Position numbers and translations under genes: made by a program. This document shows positions 27,255 to 37,360 of a DNA stretch of 64,000 nucleotides, piece after piece. The notes below the pieces were generated by a model. The model was not told where the DNA came from and searched no databases. It saw only the letters and a program-made list of their open reading frames with translations. Each line of letters opens with the position of its first letter. Within the stretch, counting starts at the first letter, position 1. The stretch covers positions 40,992 to 104,991 of the forward strand of contig CAWFEN010000006.1 in NCBI GenBank assembly GCA_963814865.1, given 5' to 3'. This DNA is from AP-15 sp963814865. Lineage in GTDB: Bacteria; Pseudomonadota; Alphaproteobacteria; ATCC43930; CGMCC-115725.

Positions 27255-27302
27255 GCTAAGAGAACTTGTAACTAAGAGAACTTGTAGCTAAGAGAACTTG
27301 GC
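27255..27302. repeat. Three tandem 16-bp repeats upstream of the antitoxin
   Basis: The unit RCTAAGAGAACTTGTA occurs three times head to tail (27255-27270, 27271-27286, 27287-27302), with one base change at the start of the middle copy and two at the end of the last. It is AT-rich compared with its surroundings and sits just before the orphan antitoxin start. This suggests an iterated operator or slippage product. Confidence 0.8.
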
Positions 27303-27326
27303 GCTCCGGCGGCATTGTGCAACCGT

Positions 27327-28256
27327 TCAATAACCCAGCGCCGGATCAACCTGGTTGAGGAGCGGCTGGCCCGTCTCGAAGCGGCGGATGGTGTCGAGGA
27401 CGATCGGCGCGGCGGTTGCGGGGTTGGTCGTGCCGGCGATGTGCGGCGTCACCAGGATGCGCGGGTGATGCCAGAACGGGTGGCCCGGCGGCAGCGGCTC
27501 TTCGCCGAACACGTCGAGCGCGGCGCCGGAGAGTTGGCCGGAATCGAGCGCCGGGATCAGGTCCTGCTCGACCAGATGGGCGCCGCGGCCGGCGTTGACG
27601 AGACCGGCGCCGGACGGCAGTGCCGCGAAGGTGCGGGCGCACAGGATGCCTTCGGTCGCGGCGGTCAGCGGCAGCAGGCAGACCAGGATCTCGCTCTCCC
27701 CGAGCAACCGGGCGAGACCCTCCGGGCCGGCATGGGTGCGAAACCCCGCCACCGGCCGTTCCCGGCGGCTCCAGCCGGAGACCGGGAAACCGAGCGCCGC
27801 AAGCTTGCGTCCGGCAGCCTGCCCGATCTCGCCGAAGCCGAGAATCCCGACCGGCCGCTCGCCGGCGTTCTTCTGGTCGAGCTCGCGCCAGATCCCGGCC
27901 TGCTGCTGGGCGCGGTAGTCGAAATCCTGGCGGTGCAGGCGCAGCACCTGCAGCACGACGTACTCGCTCATCGCATCGGTCAGATAAGGGTCGACGAGGC
28001 GGACGATCGGCACCCGCGGCGGCAGATACGGGTCGCCGAGGATATGATCGACCCCGGCGCCCAGCGACAGGATCAGCTTGAGGCGCGGCAGCGCGGCCAG
28101 CAGGCCGGGCTCGGGCCGCCACACCAGCGCATAGTCGATTGCCGCCGGGTCGCCGATGTCCGGCCACACCCGGATCTCGAGCCCGGGCATCAGCGCGCCA
28201 AGCCGCGCCCTCCAGCGCGTCGCCGAATCGACCGGGGAACGAAATAAAAGCGCCAT
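27327..28256 (-). CDS. ghrA: Glyoxylate/hydroxypyruvate reductase A-like D-2-hydroxyacid dehydrogenase
   Basis: 309 residues, normal for GhrA. NAD(P)-binding Rossmann motif GILGFGEIGQAAGRKLAALG, substrate region LSLGAGVDHIL, active-site Arg in VNAGRGAHLVEQDL, Glu in DVFGEEPLP and His in VTPHIAGTT are all present. Probably reduces glyoxylate or hydroxypyruvate in the cytoplasm. It has no operon partner. Its 3' end is duplicated 440 bp away on the other side of the orphan antitoxin. Confidence 0.9.
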   Translation of the reverse strand: MALLFRSPVDSATRWRARLGALMPGLEIRVWPDIGDPAAIDYALVWRPEPGLLAALPRLKLILSLGAGVDHILGDPYLPPRVPIVRLVDPYLTDAMSEYVVLQVLRLHRQDFDYRAQQQAGIWRELDQKNAGERPVGILGFGEIGQAAGRKLAALGFPVSGWSRRERPVAGFRTHAGPEGLARLLGESEILVCLLPLTAATEGILCARTFAALPSGAGLVNAGRGAHLVEQDLIPALDSGQLSGAALDVFGEEPLPPGHPFWHHPRILVTPHIAGTTNPATAAPIVLDTIRRFETGQPLLNQVDPALGY

Positions 28257-28349
28257 CGCGAGCGGTCATAACACAATCGCCGCCGCCGCCACATTCCGGC
28301 CCGCTTCCGCGGGCATAATGGCACCGCCATCACCAAAGGGGGTCGGTCG

Positions 28350-28595
28350 ATGCGCTCGTTATGGAGGATGATCGCCTTGCGCTGGCTCGGCGGGCGGGGT
28401 TCGGCAGCGCTGACCGAAGATTCGGGGCTGCTCGACCTGTTGATGACCGCAGAAGGCGAGCGCGCGCAGCCCGCCGTTCACGTGACGCGTCAAAGGGAGG
28501 GCTCGCAGGATGCGGCGATCTCCCGGCGCGAGCCCGGCGCGGCGGATGCCGAACCCGCCGCCGCGGAGACGGAGCGGAACGACTCGGCCGGCTGA
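28350..28595 (+). CDS. Small hypothetical protein upstream of soeABC
   Basis: 81 codons (MRSLWRMIALRWLGG, SGLLDLLMTAEGERAQP, acidic tail). No known domain. It lies on the same strand 184 bp before soeA and has a reasonable coding feel, but it could be spurious. A small accessory protein of the sulfite dehydrogenase is possible. Confidence 0.4.
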   Translation: MRSLWRMIALRWLGGRGSAALTEDSGLLDLLMTAEGERAQPAVHVTRQREGSQDAAISRREPGAADAEPAAAETERNDSAG

Positions 28596-28741
28596 CGCGG
28601 TGTTGCATTCCGGAACGATCCATGTTGTGTTCGACCGCTGAGGCCCAGCCGGGGCGCCGCCGCTTGTTCTGCTTGGCCGCTTCGGGCGGTGTCGGTTTGC
28701 GGCGGCATCAGTCAAAAAAACGAAGGTATCAGGAGCAAGTA

Positions 28742-28792
28742 ATGAGCCCCGCCCGCCGCATCACGATCAGGGCTCGGCATGCGCGTCGTTGA
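28742..28792 (+). CDS. Possible leader peptide overlapping the soeA start
   Basis: An ATG with AGGAG 8 bases upstream opens a 16-codon, Arg-rich frame (MSPARRITIRARHARR) that ends inside soeA, 14 bases past its ATG at 28779. The ribosome-binding site is better than that of soeA itself, so it may load ribosomes and couple translation. It is too short to judge by sequence alone. Confidence 0.35.
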   Translation: MSPARRITIRARHARR

Positions 28793-31676
28793 CCATATCC
28801 GCGATTATTTTTCGCCGCGCGAGGCGATCGATACCTCGCCCAAGGTATCGGACGAGGTCAAGTTCACGACCTGCTATATGTGCGCCTGTCGCTGCGGGAT
28901 CAAAGTCCACCTGAAGGACGGCGGCATCCGCTACATCGAGGGCAACCGCGATCATCCGGTCAATCGCGGGGTGATCTGCGGCAAGGGCGCCTCCGGCATC
29001 ATGCAGCAGCAATCGCCGGCCAGGCTGACCAAGCCGCTCAGACGCGTCGGCGAGCGCGGCTCGGGCGAATTCCGCGAAATCGAATGGGACGAAGCGATCG
29101 CCACCGCGGTCGAATGGCTGTCGGCGATCCGTGCCGACGACCCGAAAAAGCTCGCTTTCTTCACCGGCCGCGATCAGAGCCAGGCCTTGACCGGCTATTG
29201 GGCGGCCCAGTTCGGCACGCCGAACTTCGCCGCTCATGGCGGGTTCTGCTCGGTCAACATGGCCGCCGCCGGCATGTACACGTTGGGCGGCAGCTTCTGG
29301 GAGTTCGGCGAGCCCGATTGGGAGCGCACCCAGTTTTTCATGATGTTCGGGGTCGCCGAGGATCATGATTCGAACCCGATCAAGATCGCCTTGTCGGGGT
29401 TGCGCCGGCGCGGCGCCAGATTCGTCTCGGTCAACCCGGTGCGTACCGGCTATTCGGCGATCGCCGACGAATGGGTCGGGATCAGGCCGGGCACCGACGG
29501 GCTCTTCGTGCTGGCGCTGATCCACGAACTGCTCGCCGCCGACCGGATCGATCTCGATTACCTGGTGCGCTACACCAACGCCGCCTGGCTGGTGATCCAG
29601 GCGCCGGGCGCTGCCGATGACGGGCTGTTCGCCCGCAACGAGGCCGGCGAACCGCTGGTGCTCGAACCCTCGGGAGCGCTGGCGAGCGGCATGGCCGCCG
29701 GGGTCGTGGCCCGCCTCGTCGGCGCTGCGGTGCTGCCCGACGGCCGGCGCGCCGTGCCGGTCTTCCAGCTCGTGGCCGAACGCTGTCTCGACCCGTGCTA
29801 CGCACCTGAAGCGGTCGCCGAGACCTGCGGCATCCCGGCTGCGACGATCCGCCGGCTCGCCGCGGAGATCGCGCACACCGCCTTCGAGCAGGAAATCGAG
29901 CTTGCCGTGCCGTGGACCGACTGGGCCGGACGGCGGCACGAAACGATGCGCGGCCGACCGGTCTCGATTCATGCGATGCGCGGCATCTCCGCGCATTCGA
30001 ACGGGTTTCAAACCTGCCGCGCGCTGCACCTGCTGCAATTGCTGCTCGGCACCATCGATGTGCCGGGCGGGTGGCGCTACAAGTCGCCGCATCCGAAGCC
30101 GTGCCCGCCCGGGCCGAAGCCCGCCGGCAAGCCCGAGCAGGTCCGTCCCGGCCAGCCGCTGCCGGGAATTCCGCTCGGCTACCCGATGTCGCCCGAGGAT
30201 CTGATCCTTGATCCCGAGGGCGGGCCGGCGCGCATCGACAAGGCGTTTTCCTGGGAGGCGCCGATCGCCGCCCACGGCATGATGCAGATGGTCATCGCCA
30301 ACGCGGCGAAGGGCGATCCGTACCCGATCGACACGCTGTTCATGTACATGGCCAACATGGCCTGGAACTCGGCGATGAACAGCGCCGGGACGATGCGCAT
30401 GCTGACCGCCCGGGACCCGGCGACCGGGGCATACCGCATTCCGCGGATCATCTATTCGGACGCCTATTATTCCGAGACGGTGGCCTATGCCGACCTCGTT
30501 CTGCCCGATACGACCTATCTCGAGCGCTGGGACTGCATCTCGCTGCTCGACCGCCCGATCGGCGGGGTCGACGGTCCGGGCGATGCGATCCGCCAGCCGG
30601 TCATGGCTCCGGACCGCGACGTGCGCCCGTTCCAGGACGTGCTGATCGAATTGGGCGCGCGGCTCGGGCTGACCGGCTTTGTCACGCCGGAAGGTGCGCC
30701 GCGCTATCCCGGCGGCTATCCGGACTATCTGGTCAATCACGAGCGCCGGCCGGGGGTCGGGCCGCTGGGCGGCTGGCGGGGTGCCCAGGGCGACCAGCCG
30801 GCGCGGGGTGCGCCGAACCCGCACCAGCTCGAGCGCTACGTCGCCAATGGCTGCTTTTGGAAACACGAGCTGCCGCCGGAGCAGCTCTACTTCAAGCACG
30901 CCAACAAGGCCTATCTCGAAACCGCGGTGACGATGGGGTTCATCGACGCCGCGCAGCCGATCGTACTGCAGCTCTATGTCGAGCCGCTGCAGCGCTTTCG
31001 CCTGGCCGCCCAAGGACACGGCCCGGTCGTGCCGCCCGAACCGCACCGCGCGCGCATCGCCGCCTATTTCGATCCGCTGCCGTTCTGGTACATGCCGTTC
31101 GAGGAGGCGCGGGTCGACCGCACGACGTTCCCGCTGCACGCGCTGACCCAGCGCCCGATGCACATGTATCATTCCTGGCATTCGCAGAACGCCTGGCTGC
31201 GCCAGATCATCGGCCATAACCGGCTGTTCGTGAACCGTGCGGTCGGGCATGCCCTCGGCCTCGCCGAGGAAGACTGGGTCTGGCTGTCGAGCCATCACGC
31301 CCGGATCCGCGTCCCGACCCGGCTGATGGACGGGGTCAATCCGGATACGGTGTGGACCTGGAATGCGATCGGCAAGCGCGCCGGGGCATGGGGCCTCGAT
31401 CCGGATTCGCCGGAATTCCGCAAGGGGTTCCTGCTCAACCATCTGATCTCGGAGCTGCTGCCGCCGGATGGCGGCTATGATTACGCCAATGCCGACCCGA
31501 TTACCGGCCAGGCCGCCTGGTACGATCTGCGCGTGCGGATCGACCGGGCCGCCCCGCTGGAGGCCGGGACCAGCGCCCCGGCCTTTGTGCCGACCGGGCA
31601 TCCGGCATCGCTTGCCCCGCCGCCCCGCATCCTGCGCTACGGCCGCCCCGCCCGCCGGCATGGACCGGCGCCATGA
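28779..31676 (+). CDS. soeA: Sulfite dehydrogenase (quinone) molybdopterin subunit
   Basis: 965 residues, molybdopterin-bis-MGD oxidoreductase. The N-terminus has no Tat signal, so the enzyme faces the cytoplasm. The [4Fe-4S] ligands are Cys32, Cys35, Cys39 and Cys67 (CYMCACRC...GVICGKG). The likely Mo-ligating Cys is in HGGFCSVNMA. Conserved Mo-bis-MGD segments ARFVSVNPVRTGYSA and the C-terminal molybdopterin-dinucleotide domain (SWHSQNAWL) follow. Together with the next two genes it forms a SoeABC-type complex oxidising cytoplasmic sulfite to sulfate and feeding quinone. Another PsrA/PhsA-like substrate is possible. Confidence 0.82.
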   Translation: MRVVDHIRDYFSPREAIDTSPKVSDEVKFTTCYMCACRCGIKVHLKDGGIRYIEGNRDHPVNRGVICGKGASGIMQQQSPARLTKPLRRVGERGSGEFREIEWDEAIATAVEWLSAIRADDPKKLAFFTGRDQSQALTGYWAAQFGTPNFAAHGGFCSVNMAAAGMYTLGGSFWEFGEPDWERTQFFMMFGVAEDHDSNPIKIALSGLRRRGARFVSVNPVRTGYSAIADEWVGIRPGTDGLFVLALIHELLAADRIDLDYLVRYTNAAWLVIQAPGAADDGLFARNEAGEPLVLEPSGALASGMAAGVVARLVGAAVLPDGRRAVPVFQLVAERCLDPCYAPEAVAETCGIPAATIRRLAAEIAHTAFEQEIELAVPWTDWAGRRHETMRGRPVSIHAMRGISAHSNGFQTCRALHLLQLLLGTIDVPGGWRYKSPHPKPCPPGPKPAGKPEQVRPGQPLPGIPLGYPMSPEDLILDPEGGPARIDKAFSWEAPIAAHGMMQMVIANAAKGDPYPIDTLFMYMANMAWNSAMNSAGTMRMLTARDPATGAYRIPRIIYSDAYYSETVAYADLVLPDTTYLERWDCISLLDRPIGGVDGPGDAIRQPVMAPDRDVRPFQDVLIELGARLGLTGFVTPEGAPRYPGGYPDYLVNHERRPGVGPLGGWRGAQGDQPARGAPNPHQLERYVANGCFWKHELPPEQLYFKHANKAYLETAVTMGFIDAAQPIVLQLYVEPLQRFRLAAQGHGPVVPPEPHRARIAAYFDPLPFWYMPFEEARVDRTTFPLHALTQRPMHMYHSWHSQNAWLRQIIGHNRLFVNRAVGHALGLAEEDWVWLSSHHARIRVPTRLMDGVNPDTVWTWNAIGKRAGAWGLDPDSPEFRKGFLLNHLISELLPPDGGYDYANADPITGQAAWYDLRVRIDRAAPLEAGTSAPAFVPTGHPASLAPPPRILRYGRPARRHGPAP

Positions 31677-32440
31677 CCTCGCTGCCCGAGCCGCGCACCG
31701 GCCGGAAGAAGCTCGGGCTCGTCATCGACCTCGACATCTGCGTCGGCTGCCACGCCTGCGCCACCGCGTGCAAGGAGTGGAACAGCGGCGGCCATATGGG
31801 ACCGCTGCCCGATTTCGATCCCTATGGCGCGGGTGCCTGGGGGGTGTGGTTCAACCGCATCCACTCCTTCGAAGAGAGCGGCGGCGAAGAGGGTGACGGC
31901 GACGGCGGGCGGACGGTTTACTTCCCGCGATCCTGCCTGCATTGCGAGGAGCCGGCCTGCGTCAGCGTGTGCCCGACCGGCGCCTCGTACAAGCGCGCCG
32001 AGGACGGGATCGTGCTGGTCGACGAATCGCTCTGCATCGGCTGCAAGCTGTGCTCCTGGGCCTGTCCCTACGGCGCGCGCGAATTCGATGCCGATGAAGG
32101 CGTCATGAAGAAATGCACGCTCTGCATCGACCGCATCTACAACGACCACTTGCCGGAGGAGGATCGCCAGCCGGCCTGCGTCATGGTCTGTCCGGTCAAC
32201 GCCCGGCATTTCGGCGATCTCGGCGATCCCGATTCGGAGGTCTCGGCGATGGTAGCGAACCGGCGCGGGGCCGATCTGATGCCCGAGCTCGGCTATAAGC
32301 CGGTCAACAAATACCTGCCGCCGCGGCCTGGTCGGATGAAACCCTGCCCGCCCGCCGCGCCGCGCGCCGCGCCGCCGGCCGGCGCGGATGCCCGAGCGGA
32401 CCGGCTGCTGAGCTGGATCGACCGGCTGCTGTCGCGCTGA
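31673..32440 (+). CDS. soeB: Sulfite dehydrogenase iron-sulfur subunit
   Basis: 255 residues, DmsB/PsrB-type electron-transfer protein with four [4Fe-4S] clusters: CVGCHACATACKEWN, CLHCEEPACVSVCPTGA, CIGCKLCSWACPYGA and CTLCID...CVMVCPVNA. It starts within the soeA stop (ATGA), so the two are coupled. It carries electrons from the Mo subunit to the membrane anchor. The proline-rich tail (about residues 205-245) is not part of the core fold. Confidence 0.88.
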   Translation: MTSLPEPRTGRKKLGLVIDLDICVGCHACATACKEWNSGGHMGPLPDFDPYGAGAWGVWFNRIHSFEESGGEEGDGDGGRTVYFPRSCLHCEEPACVSVCPTGASYKRAEDGIVLVDESLCIGCKLCSWACPYGAREFDADEGVMKKCTLCIDRIYNDHLPEEDRQPACVMVCPVNARHFGDLGDPDSEVSAMVANRRGADLMPELGYKPVNKYLPPRPGRMKPCPPAAPRAAPPAGADARADRLLSWIDRLLSR

Positions 32441-32471
32441 CGGCAGCACCGTGGCCGCGGGGGGATGAGGG

Positions 32472-33419
32472 ATGCATCCGGCGCTGTCGATCATCCTGTT
32501 CACGACTTCGTCCGGGGCCGGCTTTGGGCTGCTGCTGCTGCTCGGGCTCGGCGTCCCGCTGGGGCTGCTGCCGGCGAGCGCCGGTTTCGGCATTGTCGCG
32601 CTGGCGGTGGCAGTTGTGCTGGCGGTCGGCGGTCTCATCTCCTCGAGCTTTCATCTCGGCCGGCCGGAGCGGGCCTGGCGCGCCTTCTCGCAATGGCGCT
32701 CGTCCTGGCTCTCGCGAGAAGGCGTCCTGTCGGCGCTGACCTTTCTGCCGGCCGCCGTTTTCGGGTTCGGCTGGGTGTTTTTCGGCGCGACGCGTGGGCT
32801 CGTCGGCCTTTGCGGCGTCCTCGCGGCGGTGCTCGCGACGATGACAGTCTATTGCACCGCGATGATCTATGCATCGTTGAAGCCGATCCATCAGTGGCAC
32901 AATCGATGGGTCGTGCCGAGCTACCTGGCGCTGGCTCTGATGAGCGGATGCCTCGTTCTCGATTTCCTCGTGCGCCTGTGGGCGCCGCGCCCGGCCGGGA
33001 TCGCGTTCCTGACCTTGATCGCCGTGCTCGCCGCCTGGTGGGTCAAGGAGCGGTATTGGCGTTTCATCGACACCAGCTCGGCGCGCAGCACGGTCGCGAG
33101 CGCCACCGCGCTCGGCAGCCGCGGCAAGGTGCGCATGCTCGAGGCCCCGCACACCGAGGAGAACTACCTGCTGAAGGAAATGGGGTTTCGCATCGCGCGC
33201 AAGCATGGGCGGCGGTTGCGCCGCATCGCCCGGCTTGCCGGCTTCGCGCTGCCGGCGCTGGCGAGCCTGCTCGCGCTGTTGTTTGGCGGCGCGCCCGGCG
33301 TGCTCGCTGCCGGGCTCGCCGTCCCGAGCGCCGCGCTCGGCCTCGGTGCCGAACGCTGGCTGTTTTTCGCCGAGGCGAAGCACACCGTGACATTGTATTA
33401 CGGTGCCGACAGCGTGTGA
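32472..33419 (+). CDS. soeC: Sulfite dehydrogenase membrane anchor (DmsC family)
   Basis: 315 residues with about eight hydrophobic helices. The N-terminus (MHPALSIILFTTSSGAGFGLL) and SSFHLGRPERAWRAFSQWRSSWLSREG are diagnostic of the DmsC/SoeC anchor family, which binds quinone in the inner membrane. The C-terminal region EENYLLKEMGFRIARKH matches SoeC-type proteins. Last gene of the three-gene operon, 31 bp after soeB. Confidence 0.87.
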   Translation: MHPALSIILFTTSSGAGFGLLLLLGLGVPLGLLPASAGFGIVALAVAVVLAVGGLISSSFHLGRPERAWRAFSQWRSSWLSREGVLSALTFLPAAVFGFGWVFFGATRGLVGLCGVLAAVLATMTVYCTAMIYASLKPIHQWHNRWVVPSYLALALMSGCLVLDFLVRLWAPRPAGIAFLTLIAVLAAWWVKERYWRFIDTSSARSTVASATALGSRGKVRMLEAPHTEENYLLKEMGFRIARKHGRRLRRIARLAGFALPALASLLALLFGGAPGVLAAGLAVPSAALGLGAERWLFFAEAKHTVTLYYGADSV

Positions 33420-33465
33420 TCGCCCGGAAGCGATGCTGGCCGGAAATCCGGTGTCGGAAATAGTA

Positions 33466-33495
33466 TTGACGTGGGTTATGGGGTGGGGTTATAAG
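33466..33495 (+). promoter_or_regulatory. rrn operon promoter
   Basis: TTGACG (33466-33471), 18 bp and TATAAG (33490-33495), followed by about 210 bp of leader before the 16S gene. The spacing and position fit a strong ribosomal RNA promoter. The leader (33496-33709) has no gene. Confidence 0.7.
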
Positions 33496-33709
33496 CGCGA
33501 CCCCTTGGCTGGGCCTGCGGTATTGGCGGGAGTTGGGCTGGGGCTGCTGATTGAGATTGTGGGGAAGGGAAGGGATGCGCGGGCGGCGGCGCGGGTTTGC
33601 CGTTCGTTCGCGCGCAATGCGAGCGTTTTGGTGGCCCTGAACGGGTCTGTCTGGCGGGCATTTGCCGGGGTTTTGGCCGCGGCGATGTCGGCAGGGTGGG
33701 CTTGGGATG

Positions 33710-35229
<1,520 letters not shown>

Positions 35230-35380
35230 GGATGTCCAGAGGTCAGAGATCAGAAGACAGAGACCGGCAACGGTCGCTGATGCGATCTTTCCTCCGGCTT
35301 TCCACAATGCCGGGGCTCGGCGGATCTGCGATCCGACCGCCGCTCTCCGGCCGCGACGCCGCCGCCTGCGCATCCCTTCT

Positions 35381-35434
35381 CCCGAGCATCGTTGGGCTCC
35401 CGAGCATCGTTGGGCTCCCGAGCGTCGTCGGGCG
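35381..35434. repeat. Three tandem 18-bp repeats in the 16S-23S spacer
   Basis: The unit CCCGAGCATCGTTGGGCT occurs twice exactly (35381-35398, 35399-35416) and a third time with changes (35417-35434). It lies in the spacer between 16S and tRNA-Ile. Each unit can form a small hairpin. Confidence 0.75.
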
Positions 35435-35515
35435 CGGCCCGGCCGGCTGTTCCGGTGTTGCCGGCTGCCGCTGCTGGAGAGCGGCCCTGCGGGCCGGCTG
35501 CCGGGGCGGTCTGCG

Positions 35516-35592
35516 GGGCTAGTAGCTCAGCTGGTTAGAGCGCGCGCTTGATAAGCGTGAGGTCGGAGGTTCAAATCCTCCCTGGCCCACCA
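35516..35592 (+). tRNA. tRNA-Ile (anticodon GAT)
   Basis: GGGCTAG/CTGGCCC acceptor stem, anticodon loop CTTGATAAG with GAT, TTCAAAT T-loop and encoded CCA. 77 nt. Standard first tRNA of alphaproteobacterial rrn spacers. Confidence 0.97.
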
Positions 35593-35596
35593 TCCG

Positions 35597-35661
35597 GACG
35601 ACGGAGGACAGATAACGGCCGACGGATTTATTCCGTCCTCCGTCATCCGCCGTCCGTCCTC
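35597..35661 (+). repeat. Long imperfect hairpin between the spacer tRNAs
   Basis: Arms 35597-35626 and 35632-35661 are complementary at about 23 of 30 positions with a 5-nt loop. The arm sequence (GACGGAGGACAGATAACGG) is closely related to the stems of the two 23S intervening sequences. The hairpin therefore belongs to the same repeat family and could be an RNase III processing site. Confidence 0.7.
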
Positions 35662-35665
35662 TGAG

Positions 35666-35738
35666 GGGGGTGTAGCTCAGTTGGGAGAGCGCCTGCTTTG
35701 CAAGCAGGAGGTCATCGGTTCGATCCCGTTCACCTCCA
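35666..35738 (+). tRNA. tRNA-Ala (anticodon TGC)
   Basis: GGGGGTG/CACCTCC acceptor stem, anticodon loop TTTGCAA with TGC, T-loop TTCGATC. 73 nt. The 3' CCA is not encoded: after the discriminator A the DNA reads CAGGAC. It is followed by GGACAGAGGCCGGG repeats (35740-35800). Confidence 0.95.
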
Positions 35739-36658
35739 CAGGACAGAGGCCGGGGGACAGAGGCCGGGGGTCGGAGGTCGGAATACAGAGGCCGGATACG
35801 ATCCCGCGGTTTGATCCTGACGGGGGTTCTGGTGTCTGATGGCGATGCTCGGAGAAGCACGGATTTCGGTCCGGGAGCGGGCGGCCGGGGAACCGGCCGG
35901 CGGGTCCGGGACGGGGGTTGATTGACGGGTGAAGAGGGAGTTGTGATGTGACCGAGGCGGATGCGCTTTGGCCGGCGCGGGGTGTGCCCGCGGCGGGCGT
36001 TGCGCGTCCGGAAAGTGTCTTCATGCGAGGCCGCTGCCGCGGCGGGGCGGGCCCCCTTGGGGCTGGCCGCTGTGCGCGGCGGTTTTTGCCGCATCTCCGC
36101 GAGGAGGTGCGAGGGATCAAGCGCAATCTAAGGGCATCTGGTGGATGCCTTGGCACTGAGAGGCGATGAAGGACGCGGCACGCTGCGAAAAGCCCGGGGG
36201 AGATGCGAGCGATCGTTGATCCCGGGATCTCCGAATGGGGCAACCCACCCGCCAGGGGCAACTCTTGCGGGTATCCCGCGCTGAATCCATAGGTGCGGGA
36301 GGCGAACCCGGCGAACTGAAACATCTCAGTAGCCGGAGGAACGGACATCAACCGAGACTCCGCGAGTAGTGGCGAGCGAAAGCGGACGAGGCCAGCGGCT
36401 CTTGTTTTTGGTACCGGAAGCGCCTGGAAAGGCGGGCCGGAGCGGGTGACAGCCCCGTACGGGAAACCGGGACAAGGGTCCTCGAGTAGGGCGGGACACG
36501 AGCCATCCTGTCTGAAGATGGGGGGACCACCCTCCAAGCCTAAGTACTCCTCAGTGACCGATAGTGTACCAGTACCGTGAGGGAAAGGTGAAAAGCACCC
36601 CGACGAGGGGAGTGAAACAGTTCCTGAAACCGGATGCCTACAAGCAGTCGGAGGGTTG

Positions 36659-36722
36659 GACGACAGTAGACAGACGACGGACGACAGATTTAGCTGTCCT
36701 CTGTCGTCCGTTATCTGTCGTC
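36659..36722 (+). other. 23S intervening sequence 1 (helix 25), hairpin without gene
   Basis: At the place where E. coli helix 25 lies (between CAAGCAGT and GCGTACCTTTTGTATAATGGG) there is a 64-nt hairpin. Arms 36659-36687 and 36694-36722 match at about 24 of 29 positions. The arms are made of GACGACAG/GGACGACAG units shared with intervening sequence 2 and the spacer hairpin. Helix 25 is a classic site for intervening sequences. Confidence 0.85.
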
Positions 36723-37267
36723 TGGTCTGACGGCGTACCTTTTGTATAATGGGTCAGCGAGTTGGTCTTGGCAGCGAGCTTAAGCCGCTAGGCGTAGGCG
36801 CAGCGAAAGCGAGTTCTGAATAGGGCGTCGCTCCGAGCAATCGGACAAGTTGCCGGGACCAGACCCGAAACCGGGTGATCTAGCCATGGGCAGGTTGAAG
36901 GTGCGGTAACACGCACTGGAGGACCGAACCCACTACTGTTGCAAAAGTAGGGGATGACTTGTGGCTAGGGGTGAAAGGCCAATCAAACTCGGAAATAGCT
37001 GGTTCTCCGCGAAATCTATTGAGGTAGAGCGTCGCTTGCTCGCCGCCGGGGGTAGAGCACTGGATGGGCTAGGGGGGCGCGAGCCTTACCAAACCTAACC
37101 AAACTGCGAATACCGGCGAGCGGAGGGCGGCAGCCAGACGGCGGGTGCTAAGGTCCGTCGTCGAGAGGGAAACAGCCCAGACCGCCAGCTAAGGTCCCCC
37201 AGTCGTGGCTAAGTGGGAAAGGATGTGGGACGGCCAAGACAACCAGGAGGTTGGCTCAGAAGCAGCC

Positions 37268-37300
<33 letters not shown>

Positions 37301-37360
37301 TAACAGCTGTCCTGCGCCGAAAATGTAACGGGGCTCAAGCCACGCACCGAAGCTGCGGGT

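Noticed and set aside
28767..31661. 964-codon minus-strand open frame opposite soeA
   Set aside because: It is the exact antisense shadow of a well-conserved molybdoenzyme gene in very GC-rich DNA; the translation is Arg/His/Gln-rich with no family motif.
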